From Neobacillus vireti (lineage in GTDB: Bacteria; Bacillota; Bacilli; Bacillales; Cytobacillaceae), in contig NZ_LDNB01000007.1 in the NCBI RefSeq assembly GCF_001026695.1, positions 189,077 through 251,554 on the forward strand: a DNA stretch of 62,478 nucleotides. The letters run 5' to 3'. The notes beneath the pieces were generated by a model, which was not told where the DNA came from, made no database searches, and saw only the letters and a list, made by a program, of their open reading frames with translations. The stretch's first letter is position 1. The number at the start of each line of letters is the position of its first letter. A program made the translations under genes and the position numbers. Shown here one piece after another: positions 8,754 through 16,811 of the stretch.

Positions 8754-10136
8754 GTGGCCATTTGGGGGAAAAAGAAAAATAAAGAGACAGATCCCGAAAC
8801 AAGAGAAAATAAAAAGAAAGTTGGCCTGATTCGCAGACTTTGGCAAAAGTTCAGAAATATAGATTGGAAGAATCCAGTCAACCGGTGGAAGCTGTTATTC
8901 GTTTCACTCGTTGGTTGTATTGTTGTTTTCGGCGGTGGATACGGAGTGCTTTCCTTAACCAACTCGCCATCATTCTGTTCAAGCTGTCACGAGATGGCAC
9001 CTGAGTATTCAACGTTTACAGCGAGTGCGCATAGTAATATTTCCTGTGTTCAATGTCATATTAAGCCTGGGTTTACCAACATGATTACCCACAAAATGAA
9101 ATCAATGAAAGAGGTTTACTACCATGTAACAGGCATACCTGAACAAATTGTTCAAACGGAAGAAGAAGCCGTTTCTAACGAGAACTGCTTACAATGTCAC
9201 TCCAAGAACCGCCTTGTCACTGCATCTGGTGACTTAAAAGTGAATCATAAAGGTCATATTGAAAAGGATATTCCTTGTATTACCTGTCATGCAGGGGTTG
9301 TGCATGCCAAAATCGCTGCCCGCGGAATTAATACCGAAGAGGTTCGCGGCCATTGGACAAAGGAAAATGCTGAAAAGCTAATGGAGGAGAAATACTTGAG
9401 ACCTAACATGGGCTCTTGTATTGACTGCCATGAGAAAGTAAACAACGGTGAAGAACCATGGAAAGAGGTTGCTTACAACGTTCCGCCAAATCCGGAAGAA
9501 GTCCAGCACAAGCTGGACGAACAAGCGAAAAAAGCATCTGGTGAAGCCGCATCAACGGAAACGAAGGAAGATGAAACGGCAGCAGCACATGATGAAAAAA
9601 ACCAGGAAATAATTTTACAAGCAATTGGAAAGCAAAAGAAAGACGTTAAGATTTCGATGGAATGTAAAACATGCCACAAACAAACAGAAATTCCAAAGAC
9701 GCACCAAGCAGCTGATTGGAGTGGAAATCATGGTGGTACTGCGGTTCAACAGCTTGATAAATGTGTGAACTGTCACCAAGATTCTAAATGGGCAAGAGAA
9801 ATTCCAAAAGAAGACATTATGTCATTACTGAAAATGAAAGAGCAGGAAACAAAAGCAAGTAAATATACACCTAACCTGACAGTGGTAAAAGATCAAGCTA
9901 GAACAAATAAATTCTGCAGCGCCTGTCACTCCGACCGTCCTAAAGGACATGGGGATAGCAATCAATGGTTAACATCTCATGCGGCCAATGCAAAAACAAA
10001 TGACCAGAAAGCAGAATGCTTTGTCTGCCATGATCGTGATAAGCCAAAAGCTGACTCAGGCAATGTAAAAGCACCCACAGATGTTTATTGTCAATACTGC
10101 CACAGAACTGGTTTTAAAGATGATAAAACAAAATAA
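8754..10136 (+). CDS. Membrane-anchored decaheme cytochrome c, NapC/NirT-like
   Basis: 460 aa with ten CXXCH motifs (CSSCH, CVQCH, CLQCH, CITCH, CIDCH, CKTCH, CVNCH, CSACH, CFVCH, CQYCH). A charged cytoplasmic tail and one membrane helix (about residues 47-66) come directly before the first heme, as in NapC/NrfH/CymA quinol dehydrogenases. Hemes 1-5 form the NapC-like module; a lysine- and glutamate-rich linker (about 225-275) leads to a second five-heme module. I infer that it takes electrons from menaquinol and passes them outward. GTG 8754 was chosen because GGGTGA lies 5 nt before it; ATG 8736 lacks an SD. First gene of the operon. Confidence 0.9.
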   Translation: MAIWGKKKNKETDPETRENKKKVGLIRRLWQKFRNIDWKNPVNRWKLLFVSLVGCIVVFGGGYGVLSLTNSPSFCSSCHEMAPEYSTFTASAHSNISCVQCHIKPGFTNMITHKMKSMKEVYYHVTGIPEQIVQTEEEAVSNENCLQCHSKNRLVTASGDLKVNHKGHIEKDIPCITCHAGVVHAKIAARGINTEEVRGHWTKENAEKLMEEKYLRPNMGSCIDCHEKVNNGEEPWKEVAYNVPPNPEEVQHKLDEQAKKASGEAASTETKEDETAAAHDEKNQEIILQAIGKQKKDVKISMECKTCHKQTEIPKTHQAADWSGNHGGTAVQQLDKCVNCHQDSKWAREIPKEDIMSLLKMKEQETKASKYTPNLTVVKDQARTNKFCSACHSDRPKGHGDSNQWLTSHAANAKTNDQKAECFVCHDRDKPKADSGNVKAPTDVYCQYCHRTGFKDDKTK

Positions 10137-10165
10137 TAAAATTTTTAATCTGGAGGGACGCTTTT

Positions 10166-11329
10166 ATGAATGATGAGAAAAAACAGCTGCGGTTCCCTCC
10201 TCGTTATCGCTATATGTTAATTAAAATTGCAACCTTAACATTGTTGTTTCTAGTCCTATTCTTCATTATCGGAGTTTACGGGCTACATGCAACCTCAAGC
10301 TCAAAGTTTTGCTCATCCTGTCATGAGATGAAGCCAGAGTATTATACATGGAAAGCCTCCACCCATAGCGAAGTGGATTGTGTAAAATGCCATACTGAGC
10401 CTGGGATTAAGCAGATAGCGAAGGATAAAGCAGACGGAGTTATCAAGGGTTTACGAAATGAACAAGTGACAACAGCAGCGATCATTCGCATGCCGAAAGA
10501 AATTTTAAATAGTAAATGTGAAAAGTGTCATAATATGGCAACGCGTGAAGTCTCAGCATCAGGGGATATCATTATTCCCCATCAACAGCATACAGATAAA
10601 AAAATTAAGTGCACACAATGCCATAGCAATGTTGCCCATGGGGAAATTGCCGACCGAAATATGACCTTCAAGACTGACTATGATAAATGGGATAGCAAGG
10701 TCGGTAAAGCGGCGATGGCGGATCTGAAATTCATTCGTCCAAAAATGGAAACGTGTATGGATTGTCATATTGCAAGAAAGATAACCACGGAATGCAGTGC
10801 GTGCCACACGACCGGAATGGTTCCGGACAGCCATAAAAAGGCAGATTTCAAAACGAAAACGCATGGCATCATCGCGAAAACAGACTTAAAGGATTGCAAT
10901 GCATGTCATAAGTATATGTCTACAGCGACGTTAGAAGGGTATGAAGAGGTCTCTGTGATTGACAAATATTTAAACCAAGATAGCGGGCAATCAAACAAAA
11001 ACGAACACACATATGCAAAAGAAAATACTTTTTGCCAGGCCTGTCACAAAACACGTCCTGCAAGCCATACGCAATCGTTTATCGGCAGCCATGGAGCACA
11101 AGCAAGTAAAAACGAAGAAAAATGCTATACCTGCCATGAGCCTAATCGATCCAATACTGCTAGTGACAATACGGTTAATTGTTCTACATGTCACCAGATG
11201 AAACATCGAAATAATTGGCGTGACCGTCACCCGATACCTGTGGAGAATGTGAAGAAACCGGAAGCAAGATGCTATACCTGCCATGCAGAAAAAACTTGCA
11301 CAAGCTGCCACAAAAGCAATAAAGACTAG
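10166..11329 (+). CDS. Membrane-anchored dodecaheme cytochrome c, NapC/NirT-like
   Basis: 387 aa with twelve CXXCH motifs, two of them (CYTCH, CTSCH) at the extreme C-terminus. One N-terminal membrane helix (about residues 18-40) is followed directly by FCSSCHEMKPEYYTW, which matches FCSSCHEMAPEYSTF in the upstream cytochrome, so the two are paralogues. The first half resembles NapC/NrfH; the rest is a dense heme wire of about one heme per 30 residues. SD GGAGGG lies 8 nt before the ATG, 29 bp after the previous gene. Role inferred: quinol oxidation or electron relay across the thick wall, in concert with the decaheme protein. Confidence 0.9.
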   Translation: MNDEKKQLRFPPRYRYMLIKIATLTLLFLVLFFIIGVYGLHATSSSKFCSSCHEMKPEYYTWKASTHSEVDCVKCHTEPGIKQIAKDKADGVIKGLRNEQVTTAAIIRMPKEILNSKCEKCHNMATREVSASGDIIIPHQQHTDKKIKCTQCHSNVAHGEIADRNMTFKTDYDKWDSKVGKAAMADLKFIRPKMETCMDCHIARKITTECSACHTTGMVPDSHKKADFKTKTHGIIAKTDLKDCNACHKYMSTATLEGYEEVSVIDKYLNQDSGQSNKNEHTYAKENTFCQACHKTRPASHTQSFIGSHGAQASKNEEKCYTCHEPNRSNTASDNTVNCSTCHQMKHRNNWRDRHPIPVENVKKPEARCYTCHAEKTCTSCHKSNKD

Positions 11330-11353
11330 CCTATGCAAATCTTTGGGCTAGTC
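11324..11353 (+). terminator. Intra-operon hairpin after the dodecaheme gene
   Basis: GACTAGCC / GGGCTAGTC with a 13-nt loop that overlaps the stop codon. There is no clear U-run, so it may stabilise or process the mRNA, or terminate it only partly, rather than end the operon. Confidence 0.5.
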
Positions 11354-11393
11354 CATAATAGCAATGAATAAGAATTTTTTGAGGAGGATCCTT

Positions 11394-12101
11394 ATGGAAG
11401 CCCAAGAACTCCCGATTATCGAAAAGCCTGAATCCAACAAAAATACACGTGAAATGAAACGAAAAGACCGCTTTACAAAGTTACAAGGATTATCGCTCAT
11501 CATTTCAACCTTACTTATAAGCTTGATTGGTGGATATTTAATTTGTGACAAATTTATCTGGTCAAATAAGGACCTAAGCAGAATCGACCAACAAATTGCC
11601 TTTTATGAAGGCCAGGTTAGTAAAGAACCCAACAATCCTGAACACCGGGTTAACTTAGGTTATTCCTATAATTTAAAAGGTCAGAATGAGGATGCTATTA
11701 AACAATTATTAATTGCCATTGATTTAGATAAGAAGAATGTCGGAGCGTATTTCAACTTAGGGGTTGTTTATAACGATGAAAAGCGCTATGACGATGCTCT
11801 AAAGCAATCCAAAAAGGCAGTAGAATTAGCCCCGAAAGACTATAAGGGCTATTTATTAGAAGGAATGGTTTATCGAAAATTAAAAATGTACAAAGATGCC
11901 CTGGCATCTCTTGATGAAGCAAACAAACTAATGCCAGTTAATAATGATATTATCTTTGAGATTGGCAGGGTAGCAGAGGATCAAGGAAAAGTGACTGATG
12001 CCGAGGAGCTCTACAAAAAGGCATTGAGTTACGACCCTCTTTATAAACCGGCATCAGAAGCGTTAACTAGATTAGCAGCCAAAACGAAAGACAGCAAATA
12101 A
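11394..12101 (+). CDS. Membrane-anchored TPR protein
   Basis: 235 aa. One membrane helix (about residues 37-58, ending YLICDKF) is followed by an outward-facing run of tetratricopeptide repeats: AFYEGQVSKEPNNPEHRVNL, NVGAYFNLGVVYNDEKRYDD, YKGYLLEGMVYRKLKMYKDA and a fourth near the end. TPR domains hold other proteins together, so a scaffold or assembly role for the neighbouring cytochromes is likely. ATG 11394 is chosen over an in-frame ATG 30 bp upstream because GAGGAGG lies 7 nt before it. 64 bp from the dodecaheme gene; the NHL gene follows after 16 bp. Confidence 0.85.
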   Translation: MEAQELPIIEKPESNKNTREMKRKDRFTKLQGLSLIISTLLISLIGGYLICDKFIWSNKDLSRIDQQIAFYEGQVSKEPNNPEHRVNLGYSYNLKGQNEDAIKQLLIAIDLDKKNVGAYFNLGVVYNDEKRYDDALKQSKKAVELAPKDYKGYLLEGMVYRKLKMYKDALASLDEANKLMPVNNDIIFEIGRVAEDQGKVTDAEELYKKALSYDPLYKPASEALTRLAAKTKDSK

Positions 12102-12117
12102 AAGGAGATGACTAGAA

Positions 12118-13083
12118 TTGAAAAAGACAACTGTATATATATGGATGAGTACAATGGTTGTACTTTCTGCAGCACTATTCACGGGCATCACCTTTTTTGA
12201 TTTAGGACCAACACTGAAACCCATCGTGGCGAAAGCAAACCCTGTTGGCGGTGAACCTGAATTTAGACAGTCTTTCTATGGCAGCTTCGATGCTCCACTG
12301 AATAAACCAATGGATGTTGCCAAAATTGGCGAGCTCCTTTACGTTACCGATACAAATAACAATCAAGTACAGGTATTTGATCAATCTGGAAATAATGTCT
12401 TGAAATTTGGGAAAGCAGGCACAGAAAAAGGCCAATTGCAATTCCCGTACGGAATTTCAGGCGATAAAAATGAAAATATTTATGTAGCTGATTTATATAA
12501 TGGCAACATTTCCATTTTTAATAACAAAGGTGAATTTATTAACTATTTCCCTGATCAAGAAAAGGCGATTAAGTCGCCAGGAGGATTGCGCATCTACGGA
12601 GAAAAGTTGTATGTCACCGATATTAAAGAAAACAAGTTGTTTGTCTTTAATTTAGAAGGCAAAAAATTGATGGAAATTGGCGGCGCTGGTCAAGAAGAGG
12701 GCATGTTCATTGCTCCTAACGCCGTAGCTGTCGATAAAGATAATCATATTTATGTCACTGATTCCGGTAATAACCGCGTTCAAGTTTTTGATAAAGACGG
12801 AAAGTTTATCAGAATCATTAATGGCTCCACGGATGGAAAAGGTGAACCGATTTTTGTTAATCCAAGGGGCGTAGGAGTTGATTCCAAAGGCACTGTTTAT
12901 GTGGTAAGTAATTTATCCCATAATATTTATGCCTATGACAAGGATGGAAAGGAAGTCCGGGTATTAGGAGGAATGGGAACAGACAACGGTCAGCTTTACT
13001 TACCTAACGGCTTATTTATAGACGAACGAGACGCCATTTTCGTAACAGATACGATTAACCAAAGAATTTCAGTCTTCTATTAA
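12118..13083 (+). CDS. Exported NHL-repeat beta-propeller protein
   Basis: 321 aa from a TTG start with SD AAAGGAGATGA. An N-terminal hydrophobic signal or anchor (residues 8-28) leads into six NHL repeats of about 42-46 residues, each with a YVTDTxNNxVQVFD-like strand (for example YVTDSGNNRVQVFDKDG). This gives a six-bladed beta-propeller on the outside. NHL propellers often sit next to multiheme cytochrome genes in anaerobic bacteria and archaea; their task there is not known in detail, and a scaffold or docking role is my inference. Co-transcribed with the TPR gene. A MITE copy lies directly downstream. Confidence 0.87.
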   Translation: MKKTTVYIWMSTMVVLSAALFTGITFFDLGPTLKPIVAKANPVGGEPEFRQSFYGSFDAPLNKPMDVAKIGELLYVTDTNNNQVQVFDQSGNNVLKFGKAGTEKGQLQFPYGISGDKNENIYVADLYNGNISIFNNKGEFINYFPDQEKAIKSPGGLRIYGEKLYVTDIKENKLFVFNLEGKKLMEIGGAGQEEGMFIAPNAVAVDKDNHIYVTDSGNNRVQVFDKDGKFIRIINGSTDGKGEPIFVNPRGVGVDSKGTVYVVSNLSHNIYAYDKDGKEVRVLGGMGTDNGQLYLPNGLFIDERDAIFVTDTINQRISVFY

Positions 13084-13100
13084 TCTTCTATTTTACATTA

Positions 13101-13289
13101 GGCTGTTGTTAAAGAATATTGTTGATTTTTTAGCACAATGTTGATTGGAGTGGAAGGCGCGAGACTCCTGCGGGAGCAGCGGGACAGGTGAGACCCCGCA
13201 GGCACGCAATTCGCCGAGGAGGCTCACCGCCCGCCCCGCGGAACGCGAAGCGCCTGGAACGGAAATCAACATTCACTTTTAACACAGCC
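13101..13289 (+). mobile_element. MITE-like element copy A with 8-bp target duplication
   Basis: A 189-bp GC-rich element. The ends are GGCTGTTGTTAAAG and, inverted, CTTTTAACACAGCC. It is flanked by a perfect 8-bp direct repeat TTACATTA (13093-13100 and 13290-13297). The interior folds on itself (TTGATTGGAGTGG and CTGGAACGGAAATCAA near the ends). No ORF inside. Related copies lie at 18282 (inverted) and 44558. Confidence 0.85.
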
Positions 13290-13306
13290 TTACATTAAAG
13301 GAGGTG

Positions 13307-13387
13307 ATGCGAAAAAATACGATCGACCGTTTTAGATTATTGATAGATAAAAAAAGAGAGAGAGAAAGAAATTTGGGAGGTTTTTAG
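13307..13387 (+). CDS. 26-codon leader ORF coupled to the hexaheme cytochrome
   Basis: ATG with an almost perfect SD (AAAGGAGGTG, overlapping the start at a tight distance), encoding a very basic peptide beginning MRKNTIDRFRLLIDKK and ending TAG two bases before the next ATG. The SD of the cytochrome (GGGAGG) lies inside its last codons, so translation of the leader would cover and could control the cytochrome start. No known family. It may act as a translational coupler; the spacing of SD to ATG is short, so it could also be an accidental ORF. Confidence 0.4.
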   Translation: MRKNTIDRFRLLIDKKRERERNLGGF

Positions 13388-13389
13388 AA

Positions 13390-14514
13390 ATGAGCAAGAT
13401 TAAATTAGGCTTTTCGGCATTGTTGACGCTAGTTTTGCTAAGCATGTTTGCTGCCTTGGCGTCTGCAGAAGGAAATTTCACCCCAACACCAAGCAACCCG
13501 GCAGAAGGAATTAATATCGGCACAGTTGATAACTTCGGGCAAGTAAATGCACATAGAACACATGGTAATTTCCAAAACAATACAAACTCTTGTGCTAACT
13601 GTCACAGTACACATAATGGTGCTGATGCTAAATTAGTTAAATTCAAAAACGCCGAATATGATATGTGTTTATCCTGTCATGACGGTACATTGGGCTTTTA
13701 TAACGTCAAAAAAGCAAGTGGAGCCGGAATTTTCAGCGAATCCCATGAAAGTGAATCCATGCATAATGTATCATCAGGAATCAAAAATGGTGCTGCTCCT
13801 GGTGCCTATACCAATAAAGATACAAACGAATTAACATGTTCAAGCTGTCATAACCCGCACGGATCTGTCAATGACAGATTATTAAAAGAAAATGTGATCG
13901 GTAATACGCCATTTGCTTATGGTACTGTGGGTGGAGTAAAGGTACCTGTTCAAAATGGAATTAAAACCATTAACCTTGCTTTAACTGAAGATCCTGCTTA
14001 TGCTGACATAAATAAATCGACAACAAATTCAGGACTAAAAATCACCACATCCATTGGTCCTAAGGACAATGCTGACAAAGTAAACTATTCTCAATTCTGC
14101 GCAGCTTGTCATGATGATTATGCTGCTAGCAGAAGTGCTGGTAGAAATAGTAATAAGGACAAAGCGCCAGGAAACACCAATCATGATTTCCTTTACACGC
14201 ATACTTCTAACTCCAGCTCACAAGGCAGAAACTGTGCAGCTTGTCACTATGCTCACGGTACAGATATTACCACGTTGATGGATACTGCTGGAAAAACAAT
14301 TGCTGATTTAACGAAAACACCTGCACAAGGTGGTAAAGGCTGGACTGAAGCAGTTGCCAAAGATTACATGAAAGATGTAAGTGCTGGCGGTTCTTCTAAC
14401 AAGAAGTTCACCAACATGGCTGTTTGTTGGGCTTGTCACCAATCAACACATACGATTCCTGGTGTTACTGTAGTCCCAGGTGGAGATTATAGCGGAAAAA
14501 CAAAAATCCGCTAA
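13390..14514 (+). CDS. Secreted hexaheme doubled-CXXCH cytochrome c
   Basis: 374 aa with a Sec signal peptide (cleavage near ALASAEG, residue 27) and six CXXCH motifs: CANCH, CLSCH, CSSCH, CAACH, CAACH, CWACH. The motif pairs CANCHSTHNG/CLSCHDGT and CSSCHNPHG belong to the doubled CXXCH family. No membrane anchor, lipobox or sortase signal follows, so it should be free or wall-associated outside the membrane. Probable role: outer electron carrier of this locus. Paralogous to the heme domain of the next gene. SD GGGAGG lies inside the upstream leader ORF. Two hairpins follow the stop. Confidence 0.9.
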   Translation: MSKIKLGFSALLTLVLLSMFAALASAEGNFTPTPSNPAEGINIGTVDNFGQVNAHRTHGNFQNNTNSCANCHSTHNGADAKLVKFKNAEYDMCLSCHDGTLGFYNVKKASGAGIFSESHESESMHNVSSGIKNGAAPGAYTNKDTNELTCSSCHNPHGSVNDRLLKENVIGNTPFAYGTVGGVKVPVQNGIKTINLALTEDPAYADINKSTTNSGLKITTSIGPKDNADKVNYSQFCAACHDDYAASRSAGRNSNKDKAPGNTNHDFLYTHTSNSSSQGRNCAACHYAHGTDITTLMDTAGKTIADLTKTPAQGGKGWTEAVAKDYMKDVSAGGSSNKKFTNMAVCWACHQSTHTIPGVTVVPGGDYSGKTKIR

Positions 14515-14520
14515 AAAAAA

Positions 14521-14549
14521 GCTAACAAATAGCCGCACTATTCGTTAGC
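14521..14549. terminator. Hairpin after the hexaheme gene
   Basis: GCTAACAAATAG / CTATTCGTTAGC, 12-bp stem, with an A-run before it and no strong U-run after. It may act as an mRNA 3' end or as a terminator for the opposite strand. Confidence 0.5.
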
Positions 14550-14572
14550 TCACCAAAAAACGGATGTAAGGT

Positions 14573-14614
14573 AAACAAGGTAGTAATAGTCATTATTACT
14601 GCCTTGTTTTATTA
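14573..14614 (+). terminator. Terminator after the hexaheme gene
   Basis: AAACAAGGTAGTAATA pairs with TATTACTGCCTTGTTT, followed by TATTATT. Confidence 0.75.
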
Positions 14615-14682
14615 TTCCAGCTAGGAGACAAATTGTCAAAAAGATTTAACTTAACGACGATAATTAATGTTAATTCACTTGA

Positions 14683-14739
14683 TATAATTAAGAAAAGCAA
14701 AAGCACCCGTTTAGCAAATAAAAAAGCCATTTGCTTTTT
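14683..14739 (+). promoter_or_regulatory. Candidate separate promoter and leader of the heptaheme gene
   Basis: A perfect TATAAT (14683-14688, no good -35) precedes a short leader with a small hairpin AGCAAAT / ATTTGCT (14713-14735) followed by five U. AAAAGC (14693) could instead pair with GCTTTT (14733), so two exclusive folds are possible. No known riboswitch class was recognised. Confidence 0.35.
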
Positions 14740-14764
14740 AGGCAAAGAGAAAAGGATGAATATC

Positions 14765-16687
14765 ATGAAAAGGATGAACGTCAAACGAAAGTTATTCACA
14801 TACATCGTTATTTGGAGCGTTTTTCTTAGTTCCCTCCTTTTATATTCTCCTCAAACAAATGTTCTTTCTGCAACAGGTGTCCCGGAAATATCCATGAATA
14901 CACCTGATGAAGGAGCAGTGTTTAATGTTTCAACGGTTGAATTAACCGGGAAAATTTCCAGTGAATCTACTACTCCGGACCTACTTACAATAAAGGTATT
15001 CGAACAGCTGCCAGGTGATTCAGAGCAGCCTAAAGAGATGACATTGGATGGAAAGCTTTCAATCACACCGAAGGATAAAGATGCTGACTTCTCTTATTCA
15101 GGGGATTTCAGTGAGGGGCCCCATACTCTTACCTTTTTCGTCACCGATAAGGATGGAGTTAGTAATAGTGTTGATCAGTCCTTTACTGTTAGGACTACAG
15201 TGACCGAACGGAATAAAGTTACACAATCGGCTGCCCTTAATGAGACGGTTGATCCAAGCCAGCCTTCAACTAAAGAAGAAGCCACAAGTCAATCTGCTGC
15301 TTCCACTCCTGGGACTATGCAAACCTCTATTGAGGAAAATAGAAATAGGCCATATATGGCAAAAATGTATCTCATTCCAAAGGGTTCGGAGAAATTGTAT
15401 GATCCGACAGATACGAAAAGGGATTGGACTAAAGAACACTTTCTTCCAGCTGAAGATATGACTCGGGTACCTGTGGGTTATCAAATATTAATTGACATCA
15501 GAAGTGATGAATCTTTATCTAAAACTCAACCATTGATAACGTTTTTCGGAGAACACGGAAAAGATGGAGAAAAGGGAAAAGAGAAGTTAATAAACACTCT
15601 TGATATTTCAAATGGCATAAAGTCGTTTGTATATACATTTACACCGGAAAAGAAGCTTAGCCACAGAACAACTTATTGTGTGTATTTGAACCCAAACATC
15701 GCAAATGATTCGGGAAAAATCATTCCAAGGTTCCTTAAATTTACTACGGTTAGTATTAATCAACAAGATGTGGAAGATCTTTCGACTGATCCGGAAATGA
15801 AAATCGCCGACATACCGGACCATAAAAGATCATTAGACTTCAATATACACGGAAATTATTCAAATGTGACCAATGCATGCCAATACTGCCATAGCACCCA
15901 TAACGGAAAGAATGAACGCCTAGAAGGCGGTACATTTGGAAATGAAGAAAATTTGTGCATGACCTGTCATGATGGGACAACGGGCACTCAAATTGGACCA
16001 AAGGTAGTTGAACATAAGGAGACGCTTAAAACCAATCAACATAATCAAAACTCTAGCAGCTCCTGCACAAGTTGTCATAATCCGCATACACAGGGGACAA
16101 TGGAGAATCCGAATAGTTTTAAACCAGTTTCCACTGCCGATAGCCATATTCGAACCTATAAAAAGGCTAGTACTGCAGAGGGAAAAGCGGATGAATTTTC
16201 ATTATGTTTAAGCTGTCATAGAGGAAATGCAGTTGAAAAAGGGGATAAACCGGCTTCTGATATTAACCAATATTACAGTAAACCCCATATTAACGAATCC
16301 TTGCATAATATTAATGCAACAGAAGACAGCGGCAGCACGTTAAATGGCCAGTTTCCGTGTGCAGAATGCCATGAAACACACGGTTCGAATAATATTAAAA
16401 TGTTAAGGGAAGAGCTTGGCAATGTGCAACTAAAAGCCGAAGATAAGTTTAAGACAACAGGTTCTACGTGGACCGATTCTGATGAACGAAAGTTTTGTAT
16501 AAGCTGCCATAACGGCTCGACCAATATTTATGGGATAACCGGGAAGCTTAGTGAAAAAGATGCTACTACTGGGGATCCAATATCCGGGCATCAAAAAGAA
16601 GATAAACAGGGCTGCTCCTCCTGTCACGGCGGACCAAGTAAATCAGCTAGAGAAGCTGCCCACGCACCGAAAAGAGCAACTCAATAA
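14765..16687 (+). CDS. Exported heptaheme cytochrome c with Ig-like N-terminal half
   Basis: About 640 aa. A signal sequence (KRKLFTYIVIWSVFLSSLL) is followed by one or two Ig-like beta domains (about residues 45-150), a low-complexity linker, a second beta-rich region and a C-terminal doubled-CXXCH domain with seven hemes (CQYCH, CMTCH, CTSCH, CLSCH, CAECH, CISCH, CSSCH). The pairs CQYCHSTHNG/CMTCHDGT mirror those of the hexaheme protein, so the domain was duplicated. Ig-like domains would hold the hemes away from the membrane or bind a surface partner. ATG 14765 fits signal and SD (AAAGG); a TTG 132 bp upstream would start before the probable promoter. Confidence 0.87.
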   Translation: MKRMNVKRKLFTYIVIWSVFLSSLLLYSPQTNVLSATGVPEISMNTPDEGAVFNVSTVELTGKISSESTTPDLLTIKVFEQLPGDSEQPKEMTLDGKLSITPKDKDADFSYSGDFSEGPHTLTFFVTDKDGVSNSVDQSFTVRTTVTERNKVTQSAALNETVDPSQPSTKEEATSQSAASTPGTMQTSIEENRNRPYMAKMYLIPKGSEKLYDPTDTKRDWTKEHFLPAEDMTRVPVGYQILIDIRSDESLSKTQPLITFFGEHGKDGEKGKEKLINTLDISNGIKSFVYTFTPEKKLSHRTTYCVYLNPNIANDSGKIIPRFLKFTTVSINQQDVEDLSTDPEMKIADIPDHKRSLDFNIHGNYSNVTNACQYCHSTHNGKNERLEGGTFGNEENLCMTCHDGTTGTQIGPKVVEHKETLKTNQHNQNSSSSCTSCHNPHTQGTMENPNSFKPVSTADSHIRTYKKASTAEGKADEFSLCLSCHRGNAVEKGDKPASDINQYYSKPHINESLHNINATEDSGSTLNGQFPCAECHETHGSNNIKMLREELGNVQLKAEDKFKTTGSTWTDSDERKFCISCHNGSTNIYGITGKLSEKDATTGDPISGHQKEDKQGCSSCHGGPSKSAREAAHAPKRATQ

Positions 16688-16691
16688 GAAA

Positions 16692-16726
16692 AGCTCCAGC
16701 GCACTAGCCGCTAGGGCGCTGGAGCT
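16692..16726. repeat. Hairpin of the AGCTCCAGCGC dispersed repeat family
   Basis: AGCTCCAGCGC (16692) and GCGCTGGAGCT (16716) form a strong hairpin five bases past the cytochrome stop, continuing into GGACAATTCTC. The same words in the opposite direction (GAGAATTGTCCAGCTCCAGC) open a longer repeat at 24361. Confidence 0.6.
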
Positions 16727-16770
16727 GGACAATTCTCGAAGTCGAAATTTATCTTTCTTATCACTATGCA

Positions 16771-16806
16771 AAAACGAGAGGCAAGCATAAAAGCGCCTCT
16801 CGTTTT
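16771..16806. terminator. Bidirectional terminator between heptaheme gene and SEC-C gene
   Basis: AAAACGAGAGGC / GCCTCTCGTTTT with flanking A and T runs; it serves both convergent genes. Confidence 0.85.
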
Positions 16807-16811
16807 TCATT

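Noticed and set aside
14633..14764. Upstream TTG start of the heptaheme gene giving 44 more residues
   Set aside because: The extra residues would precede the signal sequence and the probable promoter; ATG 14765 fits better.
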